DNA from: Eubacterium sp. | GTDB lineage: Bacteria; Bacillota; Clostridia; Lachnospirales; Lachnospiraceae | Assembly (NCBI GenBank): GCA_024681495.1 | Contig: JAILAS010000110.1 | Span: 1 to 7,679 of the forward strand | Length of the DNA: 7,679 nucleotides | Direction of reading: 5' to 3' | In this document: one piece after another, positions 1 through 6,450 of the stretch | Layout of the letters: each line of letters starts with the position of its first letter | Position numbering within the stretch: position 1 is the first letter of the stretch | Translations under genes and position numbers: made by a program | Notes under the pieces: model-generated | The model's input: only the letters and a program-made list of their open reading frames with translations | Database searches by the model: none | Told to the model about the DNA's origin: nothing

Positions 1-50
1 AGCTTTAAAAACAAACCGGATATATTATAGGTGTTATTTTGGGTTGCCAT
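1..50 (-). CDS. Unidentified protein, N-terminal 16 codons only (cut by window edge)
   Basis: An open frame starts with ATG at 50-48 and runs off the left edge, reading MATQNNTYNISGLFLK. An AAGGAG ribosome binding site at 61-56 lies 5 nt upstream of the ATG and overlaps the stop codon of the gmhA gene (62-60). That arrangement is typical of translationally coupled operon genes, which is the main reason to believe the start. Too little protein is visible to name a family. It does not begin like the usual heptose-pathway partners HddA (kinase) or HddC (nucleotidyltransferase, which would start with a GG-rich loop). By position it is probably another surface-polysaccharide gene in the gmhA transcript, but that is inference. 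Confidence 0.6.
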   Translation of the reverse strand, partial: MATQNNTYNISGLFLK

Positions 51-59
51 ACTCGCTCC

Positions 60-632
60 TTAAAACAATTTATCCTCAAGCGCTTCACACATCATGTGAA
101 TAGTCATGGTGTGGATTTCTTGAATTCTAGGAGTGTCGTTAATAGGAACTAGTATAGAGTAGTCAGAAATATCTTTTAACTGTCCCCCATCTTTACCTAA
201 TAGAGCTACGGTTATAACGCCTCTTTTTTTACATTCCTGAAACGCAGTGATGACATTTTGGGAATTACCGCTGGTAGATATTCCTATAAACACATCACCC
301 TTTTTCCCTAAAGCATTTATCTGACGAGAAAAGACTTCGTCATATCCGTAGTCGTTTCCGATGCTGGTGAGTACAGAGGAGTCTGTTGTAAGAGCAATAG
401 CCGGAATTCCGGGACGTTCTTTCATGAAGCGTCCCACAAGTTCGGCAGCAAAATGTTGGGCGTCAGCGGCGGAACCACCATTACCCGCAGTCATAATTTT
501 GTTTCCTTTTTTTAATGCCTCAAGTTCAATGTCTACTACGCGAGAAACAGAATTGCTATAGTTGATTTCTAACAGCATATTCAAGTTATCGAGCTGTTGT
601 TTTATTACCTCATTGAATCTTTGGTACATCAT
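60..632 (-). CDS. gmhA: Phosphoheptose isomerase (sedoheptulose 7-phosphate isomerase), SIS domain
   Basis: This cytoplasmic enzyme of the GmhA family converts sedoheptulose 7-phosphate to D-glycero-D-manno-heptose 7-phosphate, the first step of NDP-heptose synthesis. The 190 residues match the family's usual length of about 190-195 and form one SIS domain. Visible motifs are the sugar-phosphate loop AGNGGSAADAQHFAAEL (49-65), NDYGYDEVFSRQ (93-104), GISTSGNSQNV (117-127), LGKDGG (145-150) and RIQEIHTMTIH (169-179). H60, E64, Q171 and H179 match the conserved metal/catalytic positions of characterised GmhA proteins. The gene starts with two consecutive ATG codons; the first (632) has AAGGGG about 5 nt upstream. 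It follows a terminator and has its own candidate promoters, and its stop overlaps the next gene's ribosome binding site. It is clearly more AT-rich than the genes to its right (22 and 24 G+C in two 60-base lines I counted), suggesting separate origin. A different SIS isomerase is possible but unlikely. Confidence 0.93.
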   Translation of the reverse strand: MMYQRFNEVIKQQLDNLNMLLEINYSNSVSRVVDIELEALKKGNKIMTAGNGGSAADAQHFAAELVGRFMKERPGIPAIALTTDSSVLTSIGNDYGYDEVFSRQINALGKKGDVFIGISTSGNSQNVITAFQECKKRGVITVALLGKDGGQLKDISDYSILVPINDTPRIQEIHTMTIHMMCEALEDKLF

Positions 633-673
633 GCGTCCCCTTTGTGGATGAGTTTGAATATTGAAGCAAACAT

Positions 674-731
674 ATTATATCATTCAATATCCAATCTCGT
701 TAATTATACTATCTTCCCCTCCAATAGTCAC
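674..731 (-). promoter_or_regulatory. Two overlapping candidate sigma-A promoters for gmhA
   Basis: On the minus strand a perfect TATAAT sits at 708-703 with GTGACT (4/6 to TTGACA) at 731-726, spaced 17 bp. A second perfect TATAAT sits at 679-674 with TTAACG (4/6) at 703-698, spaced 18 bp. The second -10 is flanked by an 8-bp inverted repeat (ATATTGAA 658-665, TTCAATAT 683-690). The terminator just upstream (765-816) means gmhA would need its own promoter. The -10 boxes are strong; the -35 boxes are weak and the region is AT-rich, so at least one match could be chance. Confidence 0.55.
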
Positions 732-764
732 CACCCAAAAGCCCGTTTCCTAGTGGGTTACCTT

Positions 765-816
765 AAAAGAAAAAATTATCTCACCTCCTGCGACATGGTC
801 GTGGAAGTGAGATAAT
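765..816 (-). terminator. Rho-independent terminator of the gatZ-licD-ispD operon
   Basis: A perfect 10-bp inverted repeat, ATTATCTCAC (775-784) and GTGAGATAAT (807-816), continues inward as an imperfect GC-rich stem down to a 3-base loop near 795-797. Read on the minus strand it is followed at once by TTTTTTCTTTT (775-765). It begins 14 bp after the stop of the cytidylyltransferase gene. There is no T-run on the other side, so it should work only in the minus direction. Confidence 0.9.
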
Positions 817-830
817 CATAGGTCGTTATT

Positions 831-1547
831 TTATTTTCCCGATTTCCCGGGGAAGTACTGGTGAATCATCTGCAGGAAGACGTCCATGTCCTTCTTGTAG
901 GTGATTTTTAAGTTCAGGACCTCGGCGGGGATGACCTGCATCCGGATGTCGTGGGCCAGGGCAATGGCGCCGGCCGAGGTCATCTGCTCGAGCTCCTCCA
1001 TGGTGGACTCGGTGTAGATCCTGTGGATGTCGCCGTAGAAGAATGCCTCGGGGGAGGCTCCGGAGACGATCTGCTGTCTGGGGATGACCTTCTCGAGCAT
1101 GTTGGTCTCCTCGTTCATTTGGTAGACGGTGTCATACTGGCACTGGCCGAGGGTGGCGCCGCCGTACTTCTTTACGGCCTCTATGATCTTCTTGGTGCCC
1201 TCCACGTCCACGTAGGGGTGGGTGGCGTCGTGAATGAGGATGACGTCCTTCTCGGAGGCTGTGCCCTCGAGCGAGCGCAGTCCGTTCAGGACCGACTCGG
1301 AGCGGGTGCCGCCGCCGTTGGTGATGATCTTGAGTTTGTCGAGGTTGAGCTTGTCCTTCCACTCCTCGACGTAGTCCGTCCAGTCCTTGTGCGTTACCAC
1401 GACCATCATGTCGATGAAGTCGCAATTCTGGTAGCCCTCGAGGATGTACGAGAAGATCGGGCATCCGTTAACGAGGATGTACTGCTTGGGGATGTCGGCG
1501 CCGAAGCGTGTACCGGAGCCGCCCATCATCATCAAAAGAATATTCAA
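831..1547 (-). CDS. IspD/TarI-family cytidylyltransferase (probable CDP-alditol or CDP-polyol synthase)
   Basis: The family joins CTP to a polyol phosphate: methylerythritol 4-phosphate (IspD), ribitol 5-phosphate (TarI, human ISPD). The 238 residues match the usual 230-240. Motifs in order are the nucleotide loop GGSGTRFG with PKQY (9-23; R14 and K21 match the catalytic Arg/Lys), GGGTRSESVLNGL (78-90), IHDATHP (105-111), DTVYQ (139-143) and NLKIT (212-216). The start is TTG at 1547, supported by GGAGGT at 1560-1555 with a 7-nt spacer; no ATG has a comparable site. The IspD/TarI signature HDAxRP reads HDATHP here: the Arg that contacts the substrate phosphate is His110, hinting at a different substrate. 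The gene lies 26 bp after licD and ends the operon, so a surface-polymer role is likelier than isoprenoid synthesis. An automatic label of ispD would fit the family but perhaps not the function. Confidence 0.9.
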   Translation of the reverse strand: MNILLMMMGGSGTRFGADIPKQYILVNGCPIFSYILEGYQNCDFIDMMVVVTHKDWTDYVEEWKDKLNLDKLKIITNGGGTRSESVLNGLRSLEGTASEKDVILIHDATHPYVDVEGTKKIIEAVKKYGGATLGQCQYDTVYQMNEETNMLEKVIPRQQIVSGASPEAFFYGDIHRIYTESTMEELEQMTSAGAIALAHDIRMQVIPAEVLNLKITYKKDMDVFLQMIHQYFPGKSGK

Positions 1548-1573
1548 TTTTACTACCTCCGTTTTGGATTGAT

Positions 1574-4500
1574 TTATTTTTCGGTTTCAGAAACCGTGTT
1601 CAAAGCGGAATAGTCACGCTTTTTCTCGTTGTCCTGGCCGTTCACGCCGTCAGACCACCTGAGCAGCCTGTGAGCCATCTGCATGTGTTTGGGCGGGAGC
1701 GACATGTAATCGCCGTACTGCATCGTGAGGAAGACGTCCGGACGCTGGGGAACGGACACCTCGATGTCCTCGAACTGGCCTCTCTGGTACGGCAGCAGGT
1801 CCTTCACGTCGATGTAGGTGTAGCTGGGCACGAAGCTGGCCACTGTGGTGAGATCGAGCTCCTCCGCGCGATCGTTGTACATGGTGGCCATGTCCAGGTA
1901 GTTCTGCTGGGTCTCTTCCAGAGACTGCTCCGTAAACGTCTGGATAAGGGCCTTCTGCTCGTTTATGATGTCCTCTTCCTCCTGATTTCTGGGAGGGAAG
2001 GGCTCGGGAATCTCGGGGAGCTGGGCGTTAACCAGCGCGCCGTGCTCCTTCGAGAGGGCGATTACGTCCTCGACGAACTTGTCGCGCTTGGGGCCCTCGT
2101 TCGGGATGTAGTCGAACGGGAATATGTCCAGGCACAGTCCCTTGTGGAAATCCCTGTCGCGGTTGTACTGCGTAATGTATTCGGTTCCGTTTATCCTCAG
2201 CTTGCTGAAGAGGTACGGAATGTTGGGGTCGGACTCCCTGGTCTGCAGGAAGTATTCTTCGCCCAGAAGCGCGGGGGCTTCCTTGAGGAAGCGGTCGTAG
2301 TCGGCGCGAAGCATTGCTACATCCACATCGTCGTCCCAGGGGATGAAGCCCTTATGACGCATGTAGCCGAGCATGGTGCCTCCGCACACGAAGTAGCCGA
2401 CGCCTATCTCGCGGCAGACCCTGTCGAGCTCGAGCGTGAGCTTCTTATCGGCCTCCTGTATGCACTTGAGCTGGAACGCCAGATCGTCGTTCTGCATGGG
2501 CTGCCATACGGTGTAGTCGTTGGGACAGGGGATGTCCACGTCGTAGAGCTTGTAGTTGACCGTGGGGAACACGTCGTCTCTCTCGATGATCTTGGAGAAG
2601 GAGAAGGTGACTTTCTCGCAGGCGAATGCCAGGGGGTCGTCATTGTACTTCTGTGCTTTCTCGTTGATCTCGGCCGCCAATGCCAGCAGGTCGCAGTTTT
2701 CAATTTCCCGAATCTCCTCGGGAGTGTAGTTCTCGTATTCGAATGTCGTGCGGTTTACCCTGAAGGAGTATGCCGCCCGGTACTTCTCGTTGAGATCCCT
2801 CATCTCGTCGCGGAAGGCCTTGCGCAGATAGAAGGACTCGGGCACGCGGTCGAAGGGAACGGGGTTGACATAAATCCTGTCGTCGGGATCGCCCTCGAAT
2901 GCAATCCGCATTGCGCGGAGCGGGATCTTATGCTCGGCGTCGTGGTACTCGATGAGGCTGAGCCCGTGCTCGTGGTCGTGCTCCCTCAGGTATTCGATGA
3001 GCCGGTTGAACTCGTCTCTCATGAGACCGAAGGTCAGGGTGTAGTTGCCCTGGTTGGGGAGCGCGCCGTTGTATACGACTGCGCTTATGAGCAGGTTCGC
3101 AATGGCGAAGTACGATATGTCGAGCTTCTTACAGACCTCATTCACGATGCTCATGAGGCCGGCCTTGCGCCTTACGAATTCCTCGGTGAAGAAGTCGTTC
3201 GTGTCGTTGTAGCTGAGGTATTTGTTGGCGGGGATGTTAATCTCTATCCCGTGGAACTTATCCCTCTTTACGGGAAGGAAGGCCGAAAGGTTCTTTCCGT
3301 TAGGAGTAACGCCCACCAGTCGGGCTACTCTGTTCGGGTTCTCCATTTGGCAGTAGCGGGCTGCGGTATCCCTGAGCTCGGCATAAGCGCGGGAGAGCAC
3401 GTCGTCGGACAGCTTCTCCGAGTACAGCTTGCCCAGGAGGTAATCCTTATAGACCTTGCAGCGCTCCTCGATTTCCTTGAGCTCGTCGACGAATCCGGCC
3501 GTCTCATCGAAATTATCGGGGAGATAGTCGACGGAGTTGATGCGGATGGTGAAGATGTTTCCCTCGGCATCGACCTTGTTGTACTCCTTGGCGACGACGC
3601 TCTTCTCGAGTACGGGGATGTCCGGGTGACCGATTACATGGTCCCTAAGAACGAGGTCGTATTCGGGTGCCTTCTCGCGAATGACGTCGATTACGTGGTT
3701 GTAATTGTCGCCGATTACCCCGATTCGCCACTGGGTGTAGGGGCGCAGAGGCACATCCTCCGGTGCGGTCTCGTCGACGTACTCGTTGAGCAGGCTGCCG
3801 TAGGCAAAGTAGGTTATGTCGTTCTCCGTACAGAGCTTGTCGAGCCTCTCCAGCGTGAGGAGGCCGATTCTCCGGCTTTCGCGCTCGCTTTCCTCGAGGG
3901 AAAGAGCGGCGAACATCTCCGGCCTGGCAGGAATCATGACCCGGGTGCCGAGGAAATCCACGGTGCTGTGCGGCCAGATGTCCTCCTTGAGGAAGGGATC
4001 GCCGATGTGGGTCTCGATGCGTCCGTAGACGTGGGAGTCCGACTCGTCGTAGCGTGAGAGCAGAGCTTTGTAGTCTGCGTGATACTTGTAGAAAAATGTG
4101 GGGGTGTACAGCGTTTTGAGCCTCCACTTACGGGTGAGCCGCGAGATAAATGAGGGATTGGGGTCCGCCCAATCGTTGTGAGTGTAGGCCGTGAGGCGCT
4201 TGTATTCCTTGGTCTTCCTGTGGACCTCGGCGATGAAAGCCGAGCGCTCCGCCTCGTCCTCGGGCAGGATGTCCACGGGAATCGCATCGAGAGAAAGCTT
4301 AAAGAGGCCGTAGCCGGTGCCGCTTTCGAAGGATTTGTTGATGCGAAAAGCCTTTCTGTGCACGATTTTCATCTTCTTGTCGTCGGTATACATGTCGACG
4401 AACTTTATGTCGTCCCCGGCATTCGCGCGCGTGGTGGCGACGAATTTCTCGTAGTCGGGGCGGAACATGTAAACCTTATATATATGCTCGTCCGGGTGCT

Positions 4501-4759
4501 CATCGACACCGGATAGTACGAAGCTGAGCAGGTTGCCTACCGCAAAGTAGCGGATGTCCTCGGCCGCACAAAACTCGTTCAGCGACTGAATCATGGAGGC
4601 GAGGGCCTGCTTCTTCTGCTCGGCCTGAACCCGCTTGATTTTTTTGATTACACTGTTGGCTTCCTCGTTTGCTTCGAATGTATCGGCCTCGTCTATAGAG
4701 TCCTGACCGGCCCAATTGTTGTTGAATCCTTCTTCGGCGTTAAAGTTAAATTCATCCAC
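1574..4759 (-). CDS. Giant LicD-family phosphotransferase with four tandem LicD-like units
   Basis: LicD-family proteins (nucleotidyltransferase fold, related to fukutin and FKRP) transfer a phospho-substituent such as phosphocholine or ribitol phosphate from a CDP donor onto glycans. The 1061 residues far exceed the usual 260-300. Residues 1-44 are acidic and Asn-rich. Four units follow, at about 45-290, 294-524, 529-760 and 762-1035. Unit 4 is canonical: GGTMLGYMRHKGFIPWDDD (793-811) with VDV, then LDIFPFDYIP (877-886) and YGDYMSLPP (1015-1023). Units 1-3 keep the frame (YFAVGNLL 71, YFAYGSLL 317, YFAIANLL 550) but lack the DDD motif. There is no signal peptide or membrane segment, so it is probably cytoplasmic or peripheral. 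The start is GTG at 4759 with AGAAAGG 11 nt upstream; the next Met is residue 56, too far inside. It lies 68 bp after gatZ without a terminator and 26 bp before the cytidylyltransferase that may make its donor. Family certain, substrate inferred. Confidence 0.92.
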   Translation of the reverse strand: MDEFNFNAEEGFNNNWAGQDSIDEADTFEANEEANSVIKKIKRVQAEQKKQALASMIQSLNEFCAAEDIRYFAVGNLLSFVLSGVDEHPDEHIYKVYMFRPDYEKFVATTRANAGDDIKFVDMYTDDKKMKIVHRKAFRINKSFESGTGYGLFKLSLDAIPVDILPEDEAERSAFIAEVHRKTKEYKRLTAYTHNDWADPNPSFISRLTRKWRLKTLYTPTFFYKYHADYKALLSRYDESDSHVYGRIETHIGDPFLKEDIWPHSTVDFLGTRVMIPARPEMFAALSLEESERESRRIGLLTLERLDKLCTENDITYFAYGSLLNEYVDETAPEDVPLRPYTQWRIGVIGDNYNHVIDVIREKAPEYDLVLRDHVIGHPDIPVLEKSVVAKEYNKVDAEGNIFTIRINSVDYLPDNFDETAGFVDELKEIEERCKVYKDYLLGKLYSEKLSDDVLSRAYAELRDTAARYCQMENPNRVARLVGVTPNGKNLSAFLPVKRDKFHGIEINIPANKYLSYNDTNDFFTEEFVRRKAGLMSIVNEVCKKLDISYFAIANLLISAVVYNGALPNQGNYTLTFGLMRDEFNRLIEYLREHDHEHGLSLIEYHDAEHKIPLRAMRIAFEGDPDDRIYVNPVPFDRVPESFYLRKAFRDEMRDLNEKYRAAYSFRVNRTTFEYENYTPEEIREIENCDLLALAAEINEKAQKYNDDPLAFACEKVTFSFSKIIERDDVFPTVNYKLYDVDIPCPNDYTVWQPMQNDDLAFQLKCIQEADKKLTLELDRVCREIGVGYFVCGGTMLGYMRHKGFIPWDDDVDVAMLRADYDRFLKEAPALLGEEYFLQTRESDPNIPYLFSKLRINGTEYITQYNRDRDFHKGLCLDIFPFDYIPNEGPKRDKFVEDVIALSKEHGALVNAQLPEIPEPFPPRNQEEEDIINEQKALIQTFTEQSLEETQQNYLDMATMYNDRAEELDLTTVASFVPSYTYIDVKDLLPYQRGQFEDIEVSVPQRPDVFLTMQYGDYMSLPPKHMQMAHRLLRWSDGVNGQDNEKKRDYSALNTVSETEK
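1655..4627 (-). repeat. Four-fold internal protein repeat (LicD-like units of about 235-245 residues)
   Basis: Three landmarks recur in the same order. The first is an aromatic strand plus N/G-x-L turn at residues 71, 317, 550 and 789, giving spacings of 246, 233 and 239. The second is an acidic/proline strand 79-88 residues later: LDAIPVDILP (157), INSVDYLP (407), VNPVPFDRVP (631), LDIFPFDYIP (877). The third is a closing strand of the type (I/V)P-x-x-x-x: IPARPEMF (276), IPANKYLS (509), IPCPNDYT (743), VPQRPDVF (1003). The similarity is at protein level only; the copies are diverged and form no obvious DNA repeat, so the duplication is old. Confidence 0.8.
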
Positions 4760-4827
4760 GTGATTAATAACCTTTCTCTCGTTGTGATTCTTTGTGGCAG
4801 TCTTTTCTAAATTCGTTTGCGCGATAC

Positions 4828-6162
4828 TTATGATACGAATACGCTGCTGATCATGTAGTTATACTTGGTAGCGTAGTTGTAGTCCTCGATGATCTCTACC
4901 ACCTTGTCCTTAACCAGCTCTCTGGCCGTGAAGGGAATGGTGTTCGAGCGAATCTTTATGTACTGGTTGGGCATGTACTGGTGGAGCATGCCGAGGGGGA
5001 TGTGAACGTTGTCGAGGTTGGCGAAGAGCTTCTCGATAGCCTTCTGAACCCTCTCGTCTGCATAATAGTAACGCCATCTGTCGGAGAAGCTGTATCTTCT
5101 CTTGATGAACTTCTCCTCGTCGGTTCCCTTGTAGTGAACCTCCCAGTTCTTAGGGTTCTCCATCATTACCTGCTCGATTACGTCGGGCACGTTGGCGCGG
5201 TCCGCCTCGGGGATGAGCTCCTTCTCCATGAAGCTGAGCGCGAAGAGGCCTTCCCTTACTGCGAAGGTGAGCGCGGGGCCGACCTTGAGGATGGCCACAC
5301 CGTCCTCAACCATCTCCTTGAGCTGCTGGGGAGCCTGGTAGTCGGTGGAGTGTCCCTCGAGAACCATTCCGGGGTACTCTGCAATGGCGTTGCTGAGGGA
5401 AACGGTCTCGACCCTGTTATAACGAACGAGGTTCTCGTCGCCGAACTCTACTCCGGGCTGAACCACGATTCCTACAATCGAATCGAAGAGGTCAAGGAGA
5501 CCGAGCTTGTCGAACTCCTCCTTATAGGTCTTAATGGTATCGTGAAGGTCTTCGACCTTGGTTACAGCGACCTGATCCTCCTGCTCCTGAGAGCCGCCGG
5601 GGATGGGTACCTCGCTGCCGATTATGTAGGAGGGACGCATCTCGTTGGGGTTCTCCTTGAGAAGCTCCTGGTATGCCTCCTCGCAAACCTGGAAGAGAGC
5701 CGCGCCTCGGCGCGCAATAGTCCTGGTGGAGAGCATCTCAGTTCTGGAGTCGTCTCCGAGCCTCATGCTGGTGTCGAGGTGGATCTTCTTGTATCCGGCG
5801 AGAACGAACTCGCGAACCAGATCCTTCGCCTTGGCCATAGCAGTCTCCTCGGGCTCATTGTTCCACACGAGGGGGCCGAGGTGATCGCCGCCCAGGATGA
5901 TTCTGTCCTTGGGGAAGCTGACCCTGTCCGCAATCTCATATACCTTCTTCTTGAAATCGGCGGGACGCATTCCGGTGTATCCGCCGAACTGGTTTACCTG
6001 GTTGGAAGTGCCCTCGATGAGCACGTCGTCTCCGAAGCGCTTGCCCTGCTGGAGGCACGCTTCAATAACAAGATCGTTGGCGGTACATATGCTGGGGATG
6101 CCGCACATGATGCCCATGTCGTTGCGCTTGAAAATAATTTCATGCATTGAATCTCGTTCCAT
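4828..6162 (-). CDS. gatZ: GatZ/KbaZ-family protein (class II tagatose-1,6-bisphosphate aldolase subunit)
   Basis: In enteric bacteria GatZ/KbaZ is the non-catalytic partner needed for full activity and stability of the GatY/KbaY aldolase, which cleaves tagatose 1,6-bisphosphate to dihydroxyacetone phosphate and glyceraldehyde 3-phosphate. The match covers the whole 444 residues (E. coli GatZ is about 420): IEGTSNQVNQFGGYTGM (49-65), GGDHLGP (91-97), KIHLDTSM (126-133), GSEVPIPGG (182-190), VQPGVEF (234-240), EGHSTDYQ (269-276), LKVGPALTFAVRE (292-304), YSFSDRWRYY (357-366) and IPLGMLHQYMP (388-398). The start at 6162 has AAAGGAG at 6177-6171 with an 8-nt spacer, which favours it over the in-frame Met at residue 6. 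It is the first gene of the operon. No gatY/kbaY, phosphotransferase system or tagatose kinase gene is visible, while a GatD-like dehydrogenase is divergent from it. A synthetic role in making a ketohexose phosphate for the surface polymer is inference. Confidence 0.93.
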   Translation of the reverse strand: MERDSMHEIIFKRNDMGIMCGIPSICTANDLVIEACLQQGKRFGDDVLIEGTSNQVNQFGGYTGMRPADFKKKVYEIADRVSFPKDRIILGGDHLGPLVWNNEPEETAMAKAKDLVREFVLAGYKKIHLDTSMRLGDDSRTEMLSTRTIARRGAALFQVCEEAYQELLKENPNEMRPSYIIGSEVPIPGGSQEQEDQVAVTKVEDLHDTIKTYKEEFDKLGLLDLFDSIVGIVVQPGVEFGDENLVRYNRVETVSLSNAIAEYPGMVLEGHSTDYQAPQQLKEMVEDGVAILKVGPALTFAVREGLFALSFMEKELIPEADRANVPDVIEQVMMENPKNWEVHYKGTDEEKFIKRRYSFSDRWRYYYADERVQKAIEKLFANLDNVHIPLGMLHQYMPNQYIKIRSNTIPFTARELVKDKVVEIIEDYNYATKYNYMISSVFVS

Positions 6163-6222
6163 TATGTTATCTCCTTTGATAAAAACAATAAACTAAACTA
6201 TAAAGTTATTGAGGTATGTCGA

Positions 6223-6251
6223 CTTTTAATAAACTAGATATACAACGTCAA
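6223..6251 (-). promoter_or_regulatory. gatZ: Candidate promoter for the gatZ-licD-ispD operon
   Basis: Minus strand: TTGACG (5/6) at 6251-6246 and TAAAAG (4/6) at 6228-6223, spaced 17 bp, giving a leader of roughly 50 nt before the gatZ ribosome binding site. The -35 lies inside the left arm of the 9-bp inverted repeat, so a protein bound there would affect it. The surrounding DNA is so AT-rich that other -10-like strings exist nearby. Confidence 0.4.
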
Positions 6252-6288
6252 ATATTATCACAAAAACAATTTAAAAGCAATTTGACGT
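6245..6288. repeat. 9-bp inverted repeat, arms ACGTCAAAT / ATTTGACGT
   Basis: ACGTCAAAT (6245-6253) and ATTTGACGT (6280-6288) are perfect inverted copies separated by 26 bp, with centres 35 bp apart. Each arm contains TTGACG on one strand. The arms could be paired operator half-sites, or simply -35-like elements. The spacer shows no terminator-like T-run pattern. Confidence 0.5.
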
Positions 6289-6327
6289 GGCAGAGGACGG
6301 CAGTACGGGCCTTCGGGGAGACCGTTC

Positions 6328-6347
6328 CGGTTAGAAATTTCTAACCG
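6328..6347. promoter_or_regulatory. 20-bp perfect palindrome, candidate operator
   Basis: The palindrome is CGGTTAGAAATTTCTAACCG with no central gap. It lies between the two divergent promoters, about 70 bp upstream of the predicted gatD start point, a spacing compatible with an activator site. Weaker pairing extends outward (GGGG 6315-6318 with CCCC 6352-6355; CTTC 6311-6314 with GAAG 6359-6362). No regulator gene is in the window, so the binding protein is unknown. Confidence 0.6.
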
Positions 6348-6371
6348 ACAGCCCCGCGGAAGTGCGCTTGT

Positions 6372-6400
6372 TTGAATATACTAGGGATGTATGGTAAAAT
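6372..6400 (+). promoter_or_regulatory. gatD: Sigma-A promoter for the gatD operon
   Basis: TTGAAT (6372-6377) and TAAAAT (6395-6400) are separated by exactly 17 bp, and a TG one base before the -10 (6392-6393) gives an extended -10 element. Transcription would start near 6407, leaving a leader of about 89 nt that contains the hairpin at 6451-6470. Confidence 0.7.
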
Positions 6401-6450
6401 TGTGAAGCTGTTTAGTCAGTTTCGGACTATGGATAATCAGTTTAAAAGGT

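Noticed and set aside
597..815. Small plus-strand open frame (72 codons) across the gmhA promoter and terminator region
   Set aside because: Its start lies inside gmhA, it crosses the terminator hairpin and promoter elements, and it shows no ribosome binding site or family resemblance.
951..1613. Open frame of 220 codons on the plus strand opposite the cytidylyltransferase gene
   Set aside because: It is rich in Gly, Val, Leu and Ala without a domain, and antisense to a gene with full IspD-family motifs.
1508..4057. Very long open frame (849 codons) on the plus strand, antisense to the LicD gene
   Set aside because: It lies wholly opposite a recognisable LicD-family gene, has no ribosome binding site or family motifs, and its Val/Leu/Glu-rich composition is what the complement of GC-ending codons produces.
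4753..4755. ATG just inside the LicD gene as its true start
   Set aside because: It is out of frame with the LicD reading frame; the in-frame GTG at 4759 with an upstream AGAAAGG is the only reasonable start before residue 56.
4981..6150. Open frame of 389 codons on the plus strand opposite the GatZ-like gene
   Set aside because: The opposite strand carries every GatZ/KbaZ motif. This frame has no recognisable motif and the same complement-derived composition.
6290..6370. Riboswitch or structured small RNA in the GC-rich part of the divergent region
   Set aside because: I compared it by eye with common riboswitch cores and saw no match, and the best rightward promoter lies downstream, so it is probably not transcribed with gatD. 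The palindrome is better explained as a protein site.
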